DNA from: Pseudopithomyces maydicus
Taxonomy: Eukaryota > Ascomycota > Dothideomycetes > Pleosporales > Didymosphaeriaceae
Length of the DNA: 64,000 nt
Assembly (NCBI GenBank): GCA_026873275.1
Contig: JANTUC010000005.1
Location: 1,488,001-1,552,000 of the forward strand
Direction: 5' to 3'
In this document: piece after piece, positions 1 to 12,096 of the stretch
Numbering within the stretch: position 1 is the first letter of the stretch
How the letters are laid out: each line of letters begins with the position of its first letter
The notes under the pieces: model-generated
The model's database searches: none
What the model was told of the DNA's origin: nothing
Seen by the model: the letters and a program-made list of their open reading frames with translations, nothing else
Position numbers and translations under genes: made by a program

Positions 1-1015
1 ACCAAGAATTCCCCTCGGGATCTTTCCATACGTCCTCTTCATCGTACTCACCCCACCATACATGATCATCGTACATTGTGAATTTGATTGAAATCCTAGC
101 CCTGTAGACATGGTTTTCCCAGCCCGGTCCCTAGCACCAAGGTCAGGATTTTCTCTGCACATAAGTAATAGGCAATAGTATTGACTAACCTTCACCCTAG
201 CCCATAGCAAGATACAATCTCCGTCTCCCAAGCTCTCGATAAACCCCTCGCCCTTCCCAGAGCCCTCATCCCCATCCCATACTGGGTTTTCTGCACACCC
301 CCAACGAACCCAGTATCGTCTCTCTATGGGCCTGTAATCCATTGGTTCGTCCTCGCCACCTTGGAAGGTAATCTGATTCCCTTGCACATACCACGCATGC
401 ACACCCTCATCAGGCAATGCCTTTCCACTCGGCCATCCCGGACGCGTAATCTTCATCATCTCAACACAATGCATCCGCTGCTCTTCTACCCTCGCATCCG
501 GCCTCGGCACAAACTCAAGTTCTGCATGATACTTCTCCGCATGCCTCCTCGCCCCCTCCACATCCCCAAAACACAGCCCCCTATCCGCAACCGGAATCCC
601 CCCTCGCATCCTCGCACGATCGAAACCTCAAACCACGACGACGTCTTGTAAACATCCTCTGCAGAAGTCGTCACACCACCTTGATCATGGCTATAAATGC
701 TAAATCTAACCTCCCGGACTTTGGGCGTCTCACCCATGACGGGGCGAAGTCCCACGCGCATCCAGTGGTACGGCACCGCGTACTGCGGGTCTGCAACGCC
801 CCAGTCGTGGAGCTTGACGTCGGCTTCGCGGACGCGGGTGCGTTCTACCCAGTAGCGGGCATGGTCGAGGATGATGAGGATGAGCTCGGTGGGGAGGCCG
901 AGGGAGTGGAGGGTGCTGCGGACGGCGCGGACGTGCTTGCCTTGAGGGAGGAAGGGGTGGTGTGGGGGGTTTCGCTCGGGGTTGGGCCATGGTTTGTGCA
1001 CGTTGCTGTGGACAT
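1..1015 (-). CDS. F-box-like hypothetical protein, partial at left edge, two apparent frameshifts
   Basis: The gene reads leftward from an ATG at 1015 and leaves the window. It carries the motif LGLPTELILIILDHARYW, which resembles the start of an F-box-like helix in fungal hypothetical proteins. Downstream come YSHDQGG and SSWFEVSIV, then ARRHAEKYHAELEFV, then PGWENHVYRARISIKF near the edge. An intron at 131-189 (GTTAGT...CTAG) joins WARVK to GPGW. The frame breaks twice. The ATG frame enters the LPTEL frame only if a C run near 984-986 had one more base. The frame breaks again at the six-base run 598-603, where one more base restores it. Both look like homopolymer under-calls. The function is unknown; substrate-adaptor activity is only inferred from the F-box-like motif. 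Confidence 0.6.
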
Positions 1016-1905
1016 TGTTTTAGTGTAGTCTAGACTAGTGGTTTGTTTGTTGCGGACCCGGTTCAGGGTGTCGATGCGGGAGATGGGGTTTGCCGCACAC
1101 GGTGCATGGGGTCGGTCTAGTCCCGTTCGAGGATCGCTGGGACCCGAATACGAGGGTTCAGTAGTCCCAAGGATAGGTGTGTACGTAAATAGTCTAACGT
1201 GCGGGGGAAGCGTAGAGAGATAGTCGTGGAGGGGGCATTTGGTGGTGGTTACGAATGGTATTGATGATGGGTGGTGGTGGTTTAGCATATTCGATGTTGA
1301 TATTGATCGTCCAGTTCTATCATCAAAAATTCCACTCAAGTTGTTACCACAAAATCTAAAAGCAATATAATCGCCTCGGTTCATCACTAATGCAACAACA
1401 TTTCTCCGTTTTGAGGTTCGATGCCCCAATGTCCCGAAGTGATCCCGAGGTCAGTCCAAAATCACATGATCGGGCCCACGGGCGCCCGCTACCCAGAGGC
1501 TCTGGTAGATACGGCTCCGCGGACTGCTGCTGGGCGAAGTGGCCAAACAATACTAGCGGCAGCTCACCATTACATCATCGGCGATACGAGGTACAGTCTC
1601 GTCAGGGCACTGATGGAGAGCTCTTGTCTCGAATCCAATGGACAGGCTGCGAAGACGGGCCCTGTGGCGGCAGACCCGTGATTAGCGGGGCTCCAACTGA
1701 GTGGCGATCCAGACCGTGACCGGCCACCTCTTCCGTGGCGCGCTTCTGGCAAGTGCCCTAGGTACTGTCTTTCCAAATCCCATGTCGGGACTTTCGAGTC
1801 TCCTACCACTGAAAACTCCTCCCCACGGCGCTGGCGGGGCAAGTACTGCGGGCGCAGGCGCTTACCGAAGCGAACGCGCATGGCCAGACCTCTCTGCAAC
1901 CCGAC
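1016..1905. other. Intergenic region, divergent promoters
   Basis: This 890-base gap lies between the leftward F-box-like gene and the rightward histidine kinase and should hold both promoters. No conserved coding frame, tRNA or clear repeat was recognised. Confidence 0.5.
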
Positions 1906-4900
1906 ATGACACGCAGCCAGCATCCCCAGGTCCCCGAGCGGAAACGGGAGCGCGATGTGTACCTGCTGTACGGAAGCGCCTTTCGGGATGTCCCCAAGAT
2001 CGATCGGCCTGAGGAGGCCCACAGCCCCCGAGCTTCTGCCGACGCAACCCTCACCGCGCTGGCCCAGCTGACTGCCACACGCCTGGAAGCTGCATGTGCA
2101 ACCATCTCGCTGATTGACGAAAAGTACGAGCATGTTATCGCAGAAGCTACCCCGACACTTTCCCTCCGCCCGGACATCGAGAGTGCCGCCGAAGGACTGT
2201 GGCTTGGCTGTGCTAGTCTACCGCGATCCTGGGGTGTCTGCGAGCAGATCCTCGAGCTGAAAGGAGACGTCGCCTTGGTCATCAACGATCTCACCGAGTC
2301 CGAGCGACATTCCAACCGCAGCTTCGTCGTGGGTGGTCCGCGATGGCGATTTTACGCTGGGGCGCCTCTCTTTAGCCCGCGTGGCACCCTGGTGGGCGTC
2401 GTGTCCATCTGGGATGACCAACCTCGCTCTGGCCTCGGAATGCATAGTGATCACATCACATTACTGCAGGACCTTTCTGCAACCATCGTAAAGTACCTGG
2501 ATACCTACACCATCAGGGACCAGTACCAGCGTGGAGAGCAATTCACCCGAGGCCTGTTGTCTTTCGCTCAGGGTGCGTCAGCTTTGAGACCTTTCAAGGT
2601 CTTTACGGATGACGCCTCAAATCAATCCGGAACAACTGCTGGGTCCGCAGGGTCTGTTCAAAGCCAGCAAGGACCATCTTCGCTGGGGTCAAGGACCATC
2701 CAAGCCATCTCATCGTCTAACGACCGTCCGATTGGCACCTTGCAAAATTCCATCTTGCCACCTCAGTCCAGAGATATGTTTTCTAGAGCTGCGAATGTCA
2801 TGATGGCTTCTAGCAGTTTGGATGGTGTGCTCATTCTCGATGCCTCAGTCGCAGCTACTGGCCATCGCCAATTCCCTGGTGCCAACGAGGATAACGGAAG
2901 CAACGAAGACTCTCCACACCACACCTCTTCTTCCAGCGACGATGCTGATACGCAAAGCAGCGGTGCTGAGATGCGCGAGGTCAGGACACCGAAAAAGTGC
3001 TCTGTGCTAGGATATGCTCTTCAGCGAAAATCGTCCCAAGAATCACCTCAATTCGGGACTCTTCTGGAGAAAGATCTGGAACGGCTGCTCAAGGAATGGC
3101 CAATGGGAAAAATCATGAATTTCACGGCATCTGGTGCGTCAGTATCGTCCACTGATGACACCTCCTCTTCCAACGCTAGTGCCCCGGAGGAGTCGCTGTC
3201 AGAAACCAAGCGTAAAGATCCTGACAAGAGGTACCGGAGCTCAACTGCCATACACGAAATGATACCTGGCGCTAGAAGTGTTGCTTTCATACCTTTCTGG
3301 GATTATGAACGATCGCGCTGGTTCGCTGGCTGTCTTTGCTGGAGTACTAGTCCGCAACGCCTTCTCTCATCCACTGTTGACTTGAACTACTTTAAGATAT
3401 TCAGTGATTCCATTATGCGAGAACTATCAAGACTGGACGCTTTGGCCTTGCACCAACAAAAGACGACGTTTGTTGCATCCATATCCCATGAGCTTCGATC
3501 TCCGCTTCATGGAATTCTCGGGACGTTGGAATTTTTGAAGGACACAACGCTTGATTCATTTCAAATCAGCATGCTGAACTCTTTGCACTCATGTGGACAG
3601 ACTTTACTGGACACTATAAACCAAGTAATGGATTACGCAAAGAGCAACGAGTCGGGGAAGACTGTTTCGTCTCGAAAGCTCAAGAATACTAATACTATAC
3701 GCTTATCTTCGAAGCCGTTGAAAACGCGTAAAATCAAGCAGGTAGGTTACCTCTGAAAATCTCAAGTGTGGATATAAAGAACTCTGACTAACCATGCTAC
3801 CCTGCTCTAGTCTGCATTCGACCTCAGTTTGGCTACCGAGGAAGTGGTTGAAGCGGTTTTCTCTGGCTCACTGTATGTGCCGATTTTAGGAAACCGAGAA
3901 AATATATTACCGTCTTCTGCCGAATCGGAACACGATCCTTTGGCCGATTCGAAACCGTCATCTAATCGCAAAATATGTTACATTGTGCTTGACATAGCCC
4001 AAGAAAAAGATTGGACCCGCTGCTTCCCTGTGGGCGCCTGGAAGAGAATTGTGATGAATCTTTTTGGTAATGCAGTCAAGTATACGCAAAGTGGACACAT
4101 TCATGTCTCTCTCAAAGAAGGCCCTTCAAGGGAATCGGAAGGCGCCACTACAGTTACCCTCTCTATCAAAGACTCTGGCGCAGGCATGTCACCGTCTTTC
4201 CTTGCAAATAGAGCCTTCCAGCCATTTTCGCAGGAGAATCCCCATTCAGCAGGAGTGGGCTTGGGATTGAGTATCGTCCGGCAGATTATTGAAGCCAGTG
4301 GAGGAAAGATGGAAGTCAGCAGCGAGCCCTCTGTTGGTACGAACTTCACCGTGAAACTTTCCCTCACGAAACCGGATCTACCACCAACTCCTGCTCCCCA
4401 AACAACTGCTTTCCTATCCGCAGTAGCTCGATTGGCCGGGCGCCGCATTTGCATTCTTCACAGTAAACACGCTGCGCCAGCCGAATCATCAGAAATGATC
4501 GGAAACAGCGCTGGTCTCTTGCGTTTCACAGACGCCTTGGCATATACCTTGGAAAAGCATCTCAAAATGACAGTTGTCCAGACCCAAAAGTGGTCTGGAC
4601 ACCACGCTGATATTGTTATTTGTCCAGAGCCATCATTTGAATACCTGGATGCAATCCGCCGTTGGAGAGTAAACAGCGAGCGAGCGCCCGTTACAATCTT
4701 TGCCGCCATGGATGCGCTGGAGGCATCCACGTTCCGCTCCGATGTTCGAGTTCAAAACAAGGAAAGCGTGGTGGAGGTTATCACCCAACCGTACGTTGAA
4801 CTCTGCTCTTAATCAAAGATATACTCATTTTTTCAGATGCGGGCCTCATAAATTGGCAACCATCCTTATCAAGTGTATCGATCGCTTTGATGACAGCAGT

Positions 4901-5941
4901 GAGAACCGCCCAAGCCTCACTAGCCACCTACCCTTTTCTGGTCCTAATACAACAGAAGCAGAGTCTCAAAAACAAACATCATTCCCAACAGGAAAACGCC
5001 CTGACAGATTATCGTCCGATCTTCCAGTCCCTTCTAAGGCCACCACCCCCAAACCTCGAACCTCAATGGATATGGCAGGTGAAAATAATGGGAGCCTCAC
5101 CCCCACCGTTGAGCCAGCCGCAGAATCGCCACCTGCGGGTCCGATGGATGTACTACCAATTCGCACAGCGTCCAGCGAGCCGCATGTGTTGGTCACGGAC
5201 GACAACGCTATCAATCGAAAGGTACCCATATTTATAAAATTATTCAATCGTTTACGTCGATTAACGTATCGCAGCTTTTGATAGCGTTCCTTAAAAAACT
5301 AAAGTTACCGTACTCAGAAGCTGAAAATGGTCTCGAGGCATTGCAAACATATCAAAATCCAAGCGTTCGCTATGACTTCATTCTAATGGGTAAGCTCCTA
5401 ACTTGTCATCCCAATCGACACCACTAACGATTCTACAGATATGAGCATGCCAGTCATGGACGGCATGTCGGCAACACGGGCAATCCGACAGTACGAACAA
5501 ACATATAACATACCGCGGTGTTGTATAATCGCTTTAACTGGTCTCGCATCTAACTCGGCGCGACTTGAAGCGTGGAATTCTGGTATAGACCAGTATATGA
5601 CTAAGCCAGTAAATTTCAAGAAGCTGGCCGATGCCCTAGGCAAAGAGAAGGCCAGGAGAGCAAGTATGGAGCAAGTCAAAACTCCGGGCGCGGCTGTGGG
5701 CGAGACACAGGTGAAAGTCGACGAGGTTTCGGTAGGCGAGACACAGATCGAGAATGACGAGAAGGCTGCAGATGGGACTCAAGTGAAGGATGAAGCAAAG
5801 GCAGCGGGCGAGACCCAAGTGAAAAATGAAGAGGTAGCTGCAGGTGGCACTCAGGAGAAGAATGAAGAGGCAGCTACGGGCGGGACCCAAGTGAACGATG
5901 CAAAGGCAGCGGCGCCGGCTCAAGACTCGGACGTCATATAG
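1906..5941 (+). CDS. Hybrid histidine kinase (GAF-HisKA-HATPase-REC)
   Basis: Exons 1906-3741, 3811-4790, 4837-5221, 5275-5389 and 5439-5941 give about 1272 residues with every junction in phase. The N-terminal 200 residues look like a GAF sensor (motifs FYAGAPLFSPRG, VVSIWDD). A Ser-rich linker follows. HisKA has the H-box SHELRSPLHGI, with phospho-acceptor His about residue 528. The HATPase carries NLFGNAVKYT, DSGAGM, FQPFSQEN and GVGLGLSIV. The C-terminal receiver has VLVTDDNAINRK, FILMDMSMPVMDG with acceptor Asp about residue 1106, ALTG and MTKPV. It should autophosphorylate, pass phosphate to its own receiver, and signal through an Hpt protein to response regulators such as Ssk1 or Skn7. 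The ligand is unknown. An acidic repeat tail of about 80 residues follows the receiver and is not part of the usual fold. Confidence 0.93.
5692..5925 (+). repeat. Degenerate tandem repeat encoding the kinase tail
   Basis: Six units of about 11-12 codons run through the 3' end of the kinase gene. They share G-E/G-T-Q-V/E-K followed by an acidic and Ala-rich spacer (GETQVKVDEV, GTQVKDEAKA, GETQVKNEEVA, GGTQEKNEEAA). The period is roughly 33-36 bases and stays in frame, so unit number could vary without disrupting the protein. Confidence 0.75.
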
Positions 5942-6681
5942 GCGCAGGCTGAACCAAAAGATCAAAGTGATAACGTATAGCATTTTTGCATATACCCAAT
6001 CAGGCGTACATTAGAGAGCATCTTCTTAGAACACATATCCAGCATTAGTGAAATTAATATTGCTGAGATCTTTCCAGCTTTACGAAACTTGAAATTTCAT
6101 CTTTCCATCTTTTGGTAGGCTTTAGGTATAATTGATAGGGGCAAGTTTGGTGGATGATATCGCTTGGTTTTTGTGGTGGTTGGACTGAGACTTTCATTTT
6201 TTATGAGCGACTCTACATTGCACACTTGTAAAGTTCACCACCAAATTGTTACTAGTTGCTTATTTTAGATAATTATTCTAAATTCCACGACTGTATAATT
6301 CGTAGGGATGTTTCTACCACATTCTCTATTACAATGCTCCATCTACGTAATCTGCAAAAGGAACTAGTACTCACAGCATGCACAATGTCAAAAGGTCAAC
6401 CACACCTACTACATTCGCACTCCGTTTCCCGCAGATATTTGACTGCCGTCTTACTATACATTTTACATTGTGAACAATAGCAAGTGTCGTTATGACAACA
6501 TAAAGTAAGAAACCTCCATTTCAGTTACCCCAATAGTTACACAACGTTCTTCCTGTCTTACTTAATATCACCCTCTCCAACATCATTCCCCAAAATGAAA
6601 CACCTAAGACGCACACTGTCTCACATCCCTGTTCTGCAAACACACTCCTATTCTATAAACACATCGTATATCTAACTCACA
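5942..6681. other. Intergenic region, AT-rich
   Basis: This region follows the histidine kinase and precedes a small gene. It is AT-rich and holds only short, unconvincing open frames. It probably contains the kinase 3' UTR and the next promoter. Confidence 0.5.
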
Positions 6682-7208
6682 ATGACTAACCCCATGTCGC
6701 AAGCAACCCCCACCCACCCCAGCACATCCTCCCACCACCACCACCACCACCACCACCAATCCCAATCCCGCTCCCCAATCCCCATCCTCCCCCTTCCTCC
6801 CCACCCCAAAATCACCCCTACCCCTCCCCCCACCACTCCGAGTACCTAAAATCCCAACGCGCCCAATGCCTCCTCCTCGCCCGCACCCTACTCGACGCCT
6901 CCGCGCGCAAAGTAAAGGTAAAGCGCCGAAGCCGCCGCGACGGTCGCGGCCCCGTCATGTACAAGGTGACGATTGAGGGCGCGCGGAAGGGAACAGTGTT
7001 GGTGGTGGACACGGAGTGGAGGGCGAGCGAGGAGGAGTCGGTGAGGGCGGTGAGGGGGTTGATTGTGGAGGGGTGGAAGGGGGAAGGGGGAGGGGAAGGG
7101 GGTATGTTTTGGGCGGGAGGGAGGGGAGTTGGGATTGAGGATGAGGAGATGGGCTGGGTGGTGGCTTTGAGGGGTACTGAGGAAGAGGGATCGGTCTTCC
7201 GCTTCTGA
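6682..7208 (+). CDS. Hypothetical protein with poly-His tract, one apparent frameshift
   Basis: The ATG at 6682 opens a Pro/Ser-rich frame with eight consecutive His codons, then meets a stop after PTTPST. The next frame carries a well-formed segment, HSEYLKSQRAQCLLLARTLL followed by basic residues, MYKVTIEGARKGTVLVVDT and a C-terminus ending at 7208. One extra C in the six-base run 6826-6831 joins the two frames into about 175 residues. The second half looks like a compact alpha/beta domain. No family was recognised. A short intron instead of a missing base cannot be excluded, but no good splice pair was seen at the joint. Confidence 0.55.
6732..6758 (+). repeat. CAC trinucleotide microsatellite
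   Basis: A run of CAC/CCA triplets encodes the eight-His tract of the small gene. Its length is expected to vary between isolates. Confidence 0.85.
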
Positions 7209-7858
7209 AGAGTTCGAATACGCTGCGTTTACATGCAGCGCGTTCCATTTGAATACATCGTGGGTATATATATCATTTATTAAAATCAATATATACGTAC
7301 TCCATCACAGATTTATGAGCTCAGAGATTTAGTACCATTTGAAGAGAGGGATTGAATTCAATTTCTTGTGTTCTAGAGTGACCATTCACGCAATATTCTA
7401 TTACCTGCTTCATATTGACTAACGTGAACCTTTTTATTAAAAGATAATTTGTACGCAACGCCCTTTTCTACGCTACCTTTTTACGCTTTCCAGTGGACAG
7501 ACACTCTTTTTTCTGACTGTTTTTTACGCCGTGGTGTTTACTCGACACCTTTTTCACTAATCTCTAAAATAGTAAAAGACAAACATGCAAGGAAAATAAA
7601 ATTTTATGGTGAATTTGAGGACTATAGAAATGCATCAGAGAAAATATGCTTCAAGATAGAACTATATTATATGCTCTAATCTTTTACTGTCTTAGACAAG
7701 GCTCGTTGAGAATAAGAACATCTGGTGGTACACCTAGGTTGTCATGTTGATTTTATACATATATGTTCATTATATACAAATCGATTGCTACCTTTTGACA
7801 GCCTGTTCTAGTGGTAGAATCACCCAGACCCAGTCATGTCTTTCATGTCTTCATTTCA
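7209..7858. other. AT-rich intergenic region
   Basis: No coding frame with family resemblance was seen. The short open frames lack any recognisable motif. The region abuts the left arm of the inverted repeat at 7859. Confidence 0.5.
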
Positions 7859-7886
7859 CGTCGTAAGGACCTGTACAGGTCATGCC
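7859..7886 (+). repeat. Left arm of 28-bp inverted repeat
   Basis: The arm begins CGTCGTAAGGACCTGTACAG and ends CATGCC. It matches the reverse complement of 12097-12124 at 27 of 28 positions; the single difference is C versus T. It contains the perfect 12-base palindrome ACCTGTACAGGT. Similarity stops on both sides of the arm. Confidence 0.9.
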
Positions 7887-8201
7887 GCAGTCTTGCAAGG
7901 TTGATCTCAACACTGACGACCTTACAGAGCATACAAATTGCCACCCGCTGTTTGCACCTCAAATCTAAAGAGCCATTATCCTTAGTGAGTAGATTTCCAA
8001 GCCTTCCTAGACACTGCTTCTAGCTAGCGGAACAAAGGAGACATGTTCGGGCGGGGGCTATTCAGCACGAGGGCTTGGTACCACCATTCCAAGTCTCGTG
8101 GACCGTCAGACAGGGTTCATATCAGATGTTCTTTCAATCACAACTTATATTTGACTGAGAAAGTTCCCATATGAATCGATGGTTTTACAACCTACATAAT
8201 T
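7887..8201. other. Gap between left repeat arm and NLR relic
   Basis: About 315 bases with no recognisable gene. This would be the 3' flank of the decayed NLR-like gene. Confidence 0.4.
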
Positions 8202-11129
8202 TTAGGACCGCATAGCCTCAAGATTATCACATAATTCAGTATCTGCCTGCTCTTCTTTCCATATATTTAGTGTAGACAGAGAGTTTTGGAAATGAGGATG
8301 GTTGACTCCAAGCACTTTCTCACGCCGCTGTACACACTGCTGCATCAAGTCTGTAGCTTCTACGCTCCGACCGAGCGATTTCCACGTATAAGCTAGATTA
8401 TTCATGGTAGTCAGCGAGTCCGGATGGTCCGCACCGAGCTTCGTTCTACGAGTCTCCATCAACTGTATTTCTAGATTTTCCGCCTCTTGCCATCGACCTT
8501 GGTCCCAATATGTCGACGCCAGATTGTTCAGGCTCATCAGTGTATGTGGATGGTCTGCCCCGAGCTTCATTCTAAAAGTCTTCATCACCTGGTTCTCTAA
8601 CGCTTCTAAAGCGCTCCACTTTCCTCCAATTCGGTAGGCTCCCAACACCATCGCCATAGCCCTTACCGTATCAATATAATCTTGTCCCAGAACTCTCTTT
8701 CGTACTTTTAGTAACTGCAAGACTAGCATCTCTGCTTCTATTACGCTTCCTTTTTTCAACGCATACCCTGCTGCGTTATACATCAATCCAGCCCAATTCA
8801 GTAGCGGAGATGCTGCTTCAGGCTTGTGTTAAATTGCCGCCTTAGCATGTGGGAATAGCGCTTAACACACAAGCCAATTCTCATACTCTCCCGTAGGGAA
8901 TACCCTATTAAGAATTCGGGTAAATTGCTCTTTATAGCATTCTAATTTTTCATTCGCTGCGAGCCACTAACGCATAGATAGCTGTACTAGCGCGTGCATC
9001 TCAAACGTTTTAGCATCGGTGCTTACAGAGATAAAGTGGAAGTTGCGTAAGGCCGTAACATCTTCGAGGAAAGCAGCCTTTTCAGAATCTTCTTCAGAGT
9101 CGTCTTCAGAGTCATCATATTCTGAGAAATTGTCTTCAAAGTGCATGTATTTACAGTAATCATCTTTGGGGTCATCATCTTTAGAATCGTTGTCTTTGAA
9201 GTTGTCTGCAGCATCGTTCCAGTATGTATATTCTGGGTCATCCTCGATATATTTAAGCTGTTTCCTGGCATCGCTGTCATTGCAGTTCAAGTCCGAACTG
9301 TTTTTGTCCAAAATGCGATCTTCTCTAGTGTCATCGATTTCTTGATACATATGGTTATCGGCATGTTCCGGTCGCGTTCGCAGCACGCTCTCAGGAATCC
9401 CCTGGCGGTCGAAGAAGCTCATCAGCGATAGTAGATCTGCCGCAGATAATCGAATTTTCTGTAAGTAATCAAACAAGATTTACCATATCGCGATGATCGA
9501 GTTCTTTGCTTCATAGTCGCGCCGCAACTAGCCTTTGTCGTAGCTAAGAAAACTCGTCCGCTTGCGTTCGCTCTTACTAAATTGATCAAAATACTATATA
9601 ACTAAGAAAATTGGCGCTCTCTATAATATATACGCAGCAACTTAGACCAAAACAAGCGGCATATACTCAAGTGCTGTAACAAGCTCAGAAAGCTCGGCAG
9701 TACTACTAGCAACTACATACACTCCCATCTTCCTTACGAGTAAAGTCTGCGCTTACAGTATATTCATCGGGTCAAGCACAATAATATCGCGCTGTTCTAC
9801 CAGCTGGAGAGCGGCTTCATAGTTCCGTATAATAAGAAGGATAGAACCGTGCTCACACCAGAGTATGTATTCACGCAATAGTCTGGCCGTAGTATTCAAG
9901 CTAGTAACTTAGGCATCACACAGAAACCCAACATCATCGACGTTATCCAATACAAGCAGCCACCATTCATTAATATCGCTCAACCAGTCGTACACCAACT
10001 AAAAAATATTAACCTACAAAGCTTGTCGTCCTTAGATCTTAATACAGTTGGCAATTTCGCAAAAGCTTTGCTCTAGCCGAGCGGTGCTGCTGGCATGCGC
10101 CCACAGTACCCATATCCCTGGAAATGCCTCGTGCGTGCGGTAACAGTACTCTATAGCAAGCTGCGACTTGCTGGCTCTTTATTAGCCGACGTGCACCTAC
10201 CGACGCGAAGATCTACAAGAAAACCTACCCTACACCTCCAAAGCCGACCAAGGCCAGTCGAGACATTGGTACAGAGCATTTCTCATGTAGCTCATCAAGT
10301 AGCGTACCGCGATCAACAAAATCAGTGTCGCGGGGAAAGGGACCAGGCAGGGAGGACGTCTCTTTCCAGGTTGTATTGAGTCTTTCCCTTGCTCTCTTTG
10401 TAGCTTTTGTATCTCCTCTTCCAGCCGCTTTCTTGCGTGCCTTTCCCCTTCTCCAGGAATAAACGGTAGGAATACTTCAAAAATGCCCAGTAAACAGTAA
10501 ACTCAATCCTCCTTCACTGTTATTTCGCGTAATACCACCCAGCCCATACGCTCATCAACACCAAACATGGCGAGACTCTGCCCTCTCAATGCATTAATAG
10601 GTATTCTAATAATATTATAAATTTCTTATTCCATAAATATCTTGCTGCCTAGGAGCCTTCGCTCCTTTAAGAAGAACTCAATACTACTTGATACTATAAG
10701 CTCTTGCAAAATCCAGCCTCGTGTGAACCACCAGCTGTTGCTAAACTCATTTACCCATATTATCGGGAATTCTGCAATATCAGGCTTAGGGGCTAAAACG
10801 TCTACTAAGTATACATAGCATTTAGATGCGCGCTGGTACCATCTGAACATATAATTAATCGCCGTACTAAGCTCGGTGCTCAAAGATTTGTCGATACAAC
10901 AGGTATCCACCCAGAAGTACTCCAATCCATCCTTCACTGCTTATTCACCACAAAAGCGAATTTTATCAAACCCTGCCTTATCTCTGGCTTCGCCAGCTTT
11001 CAGTTCCTAATACGTAACTTCTTAACCATCTATCCAGGTGTGCGAAAGGATAGCATATAGCAGTGAATTATCGTTCTCAAAGGATACCAGCTCAAACGTG
11101 TCACCTGGAAGGCGCTTCAGAAGGCGCAT
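8202..11129 (-). pseudogene. HET-NB-ARC-TPR (fungal NLR-like) pseudogene with RIP-type stops
   Basis: Read from an ATG at 11129, the frame gives a HET domain (YAILSHTW, YFWVDTCCIDKS, SWWFTRGWILQELI). An NB-ARC region follows with P-loop GFGGVGKSQLA, assembled across an intron at 10171-10228, and Walker B WWLLVLDNVDD. Then come an EMHALVQL motif, FPTGEYENW, and three TPR units of about 42 residues with GADHPHTLMSLNNLAS and GADHPDSLTTMNNLAY. Intact homologues act as heterokaryon-incompatibility or immune-like sensors. About eighteen in-frame stops are present. Most are TAA or TAG where relatives would have Gln, which fits C-to-T change at CpA. A frame slip also falls at the G run 10332-10335. 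The TPR part, 8202-8786, has no stop. The gene cannot encode full-length protein. Confidence 0.85.
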
Positions 11130-11461
11130 TGTAGCAAACGTGTGCTATGGGAGCGCGAAGGCGGTTTATTGACACAACTTTTGGCGTGAACCTAAATAGA
11201 GGGCGAAAGCGAGCGCATTCCTGGAGTCAAAAGGTGCAGGCAGAGTGATTGTAGCTGGCGTCCTGCCAGCTTTGCATGACTGCAGTCCGGGTACATGTGC
11301 CCACCCCGGCCCCCGCCCGGGCGCCCGGGCGATTACTCCATCACGTGATTTTACAAGAACCTCGGGACTGAGGGCCAAGTTACCGCCCCCTGGCTTATGG
11401 GATACCGGAAGCACCTCAAGATACGTTAAACGTTTTTAGGATACTCCTCTTCGCGGGCCCT
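11130..11461. other. Upstream region of NLR relic
   Basis: This includes a GC-rich island near 11290-11330 and no recognisable gene. It should contain the former promoter of the leftward NLR-like gene. Confidence 0.4.
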
Positions 11462-11700
11462 CTAGTCCTCATCTTCGGAATACCAAATTTCACCGTGATC
11501 ACCAACATTAGTTTTCAAGCCACTATCAAACGTCTTGTCAAAATTCAGACGCGTCCCTAGAGCTTAACTAATCTTAAAATTGCCAATTAAAATCTTTGAT
11601 TTATCAAAATAGTCGTTGAAATGTCAAATAGCTTTCTCGCATTTTTCTGCGTTGGTCACGCCGCAGTAGGTGAGGGCTCGACCCAGGCTTGGAACTACAT
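11462..11700 (-). pseudogene. Unidentified coding relic
   Basis: One leftward frame reads protein-like sequence including CGVTNAEKCEKAI, HFNDYFDKSKILIGNF and TNVGDHGEIWYSEDED, ending at a TAG at 11462. It is interrupted by TGA and TAA, both explicable as C-to-T changes in CGA and CAA. No family was recognised. It may be the tail of another decayed gene inside the inverted-repeat interval. Confidence 0.3.
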
Positions 11701-12096
11701 AGCCACTGTGGCGGTGTTTAAAGCATCCTGGTAATTTGCATCGAGACACCACAATTCAGCCTGAGTCTGCAAGCATTACATATGCTGATAGTGCGCCCGT
11801 TGCCGATGTCGTCGCGGCTACGATGACGACTTTGCCGTTTACACCGTGGCACGGGGCGGGGTTGATGGTGGGGGTTTGGTGGATAAGATTTAGGTAGTTG
11901 TTTGGAATTGACGAATTGGGTGGAGGAACGGAGGGTTATTCCGCGGATACATACTGGGAACTCTGTATGCTCTCCAGCTTCATCCGTAGTACTGGGACCG
12001 ACCATCTACTCTACCGCTTCAACATGTTCTCCGCGCTCTCATCTAGAGCTTATTATTGTTGCATTTATTGCGTCTAGTTTGTTATTGGCTGGTGTT
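11701..12096. other. Intergenic region inside right repeat arm
   Basis: Short open frames on both strands show no recognisable motif. The 5' part of the relic at 11462-11700 may extend into this region. Confidence 0.35.

Noticed and set aside
1411..1424. GGTTCGATGCC resembles a tRNA B box
   Set aside because: No matching A box or cloverleaf-forming arms were found upstream, so no tRNA is called.
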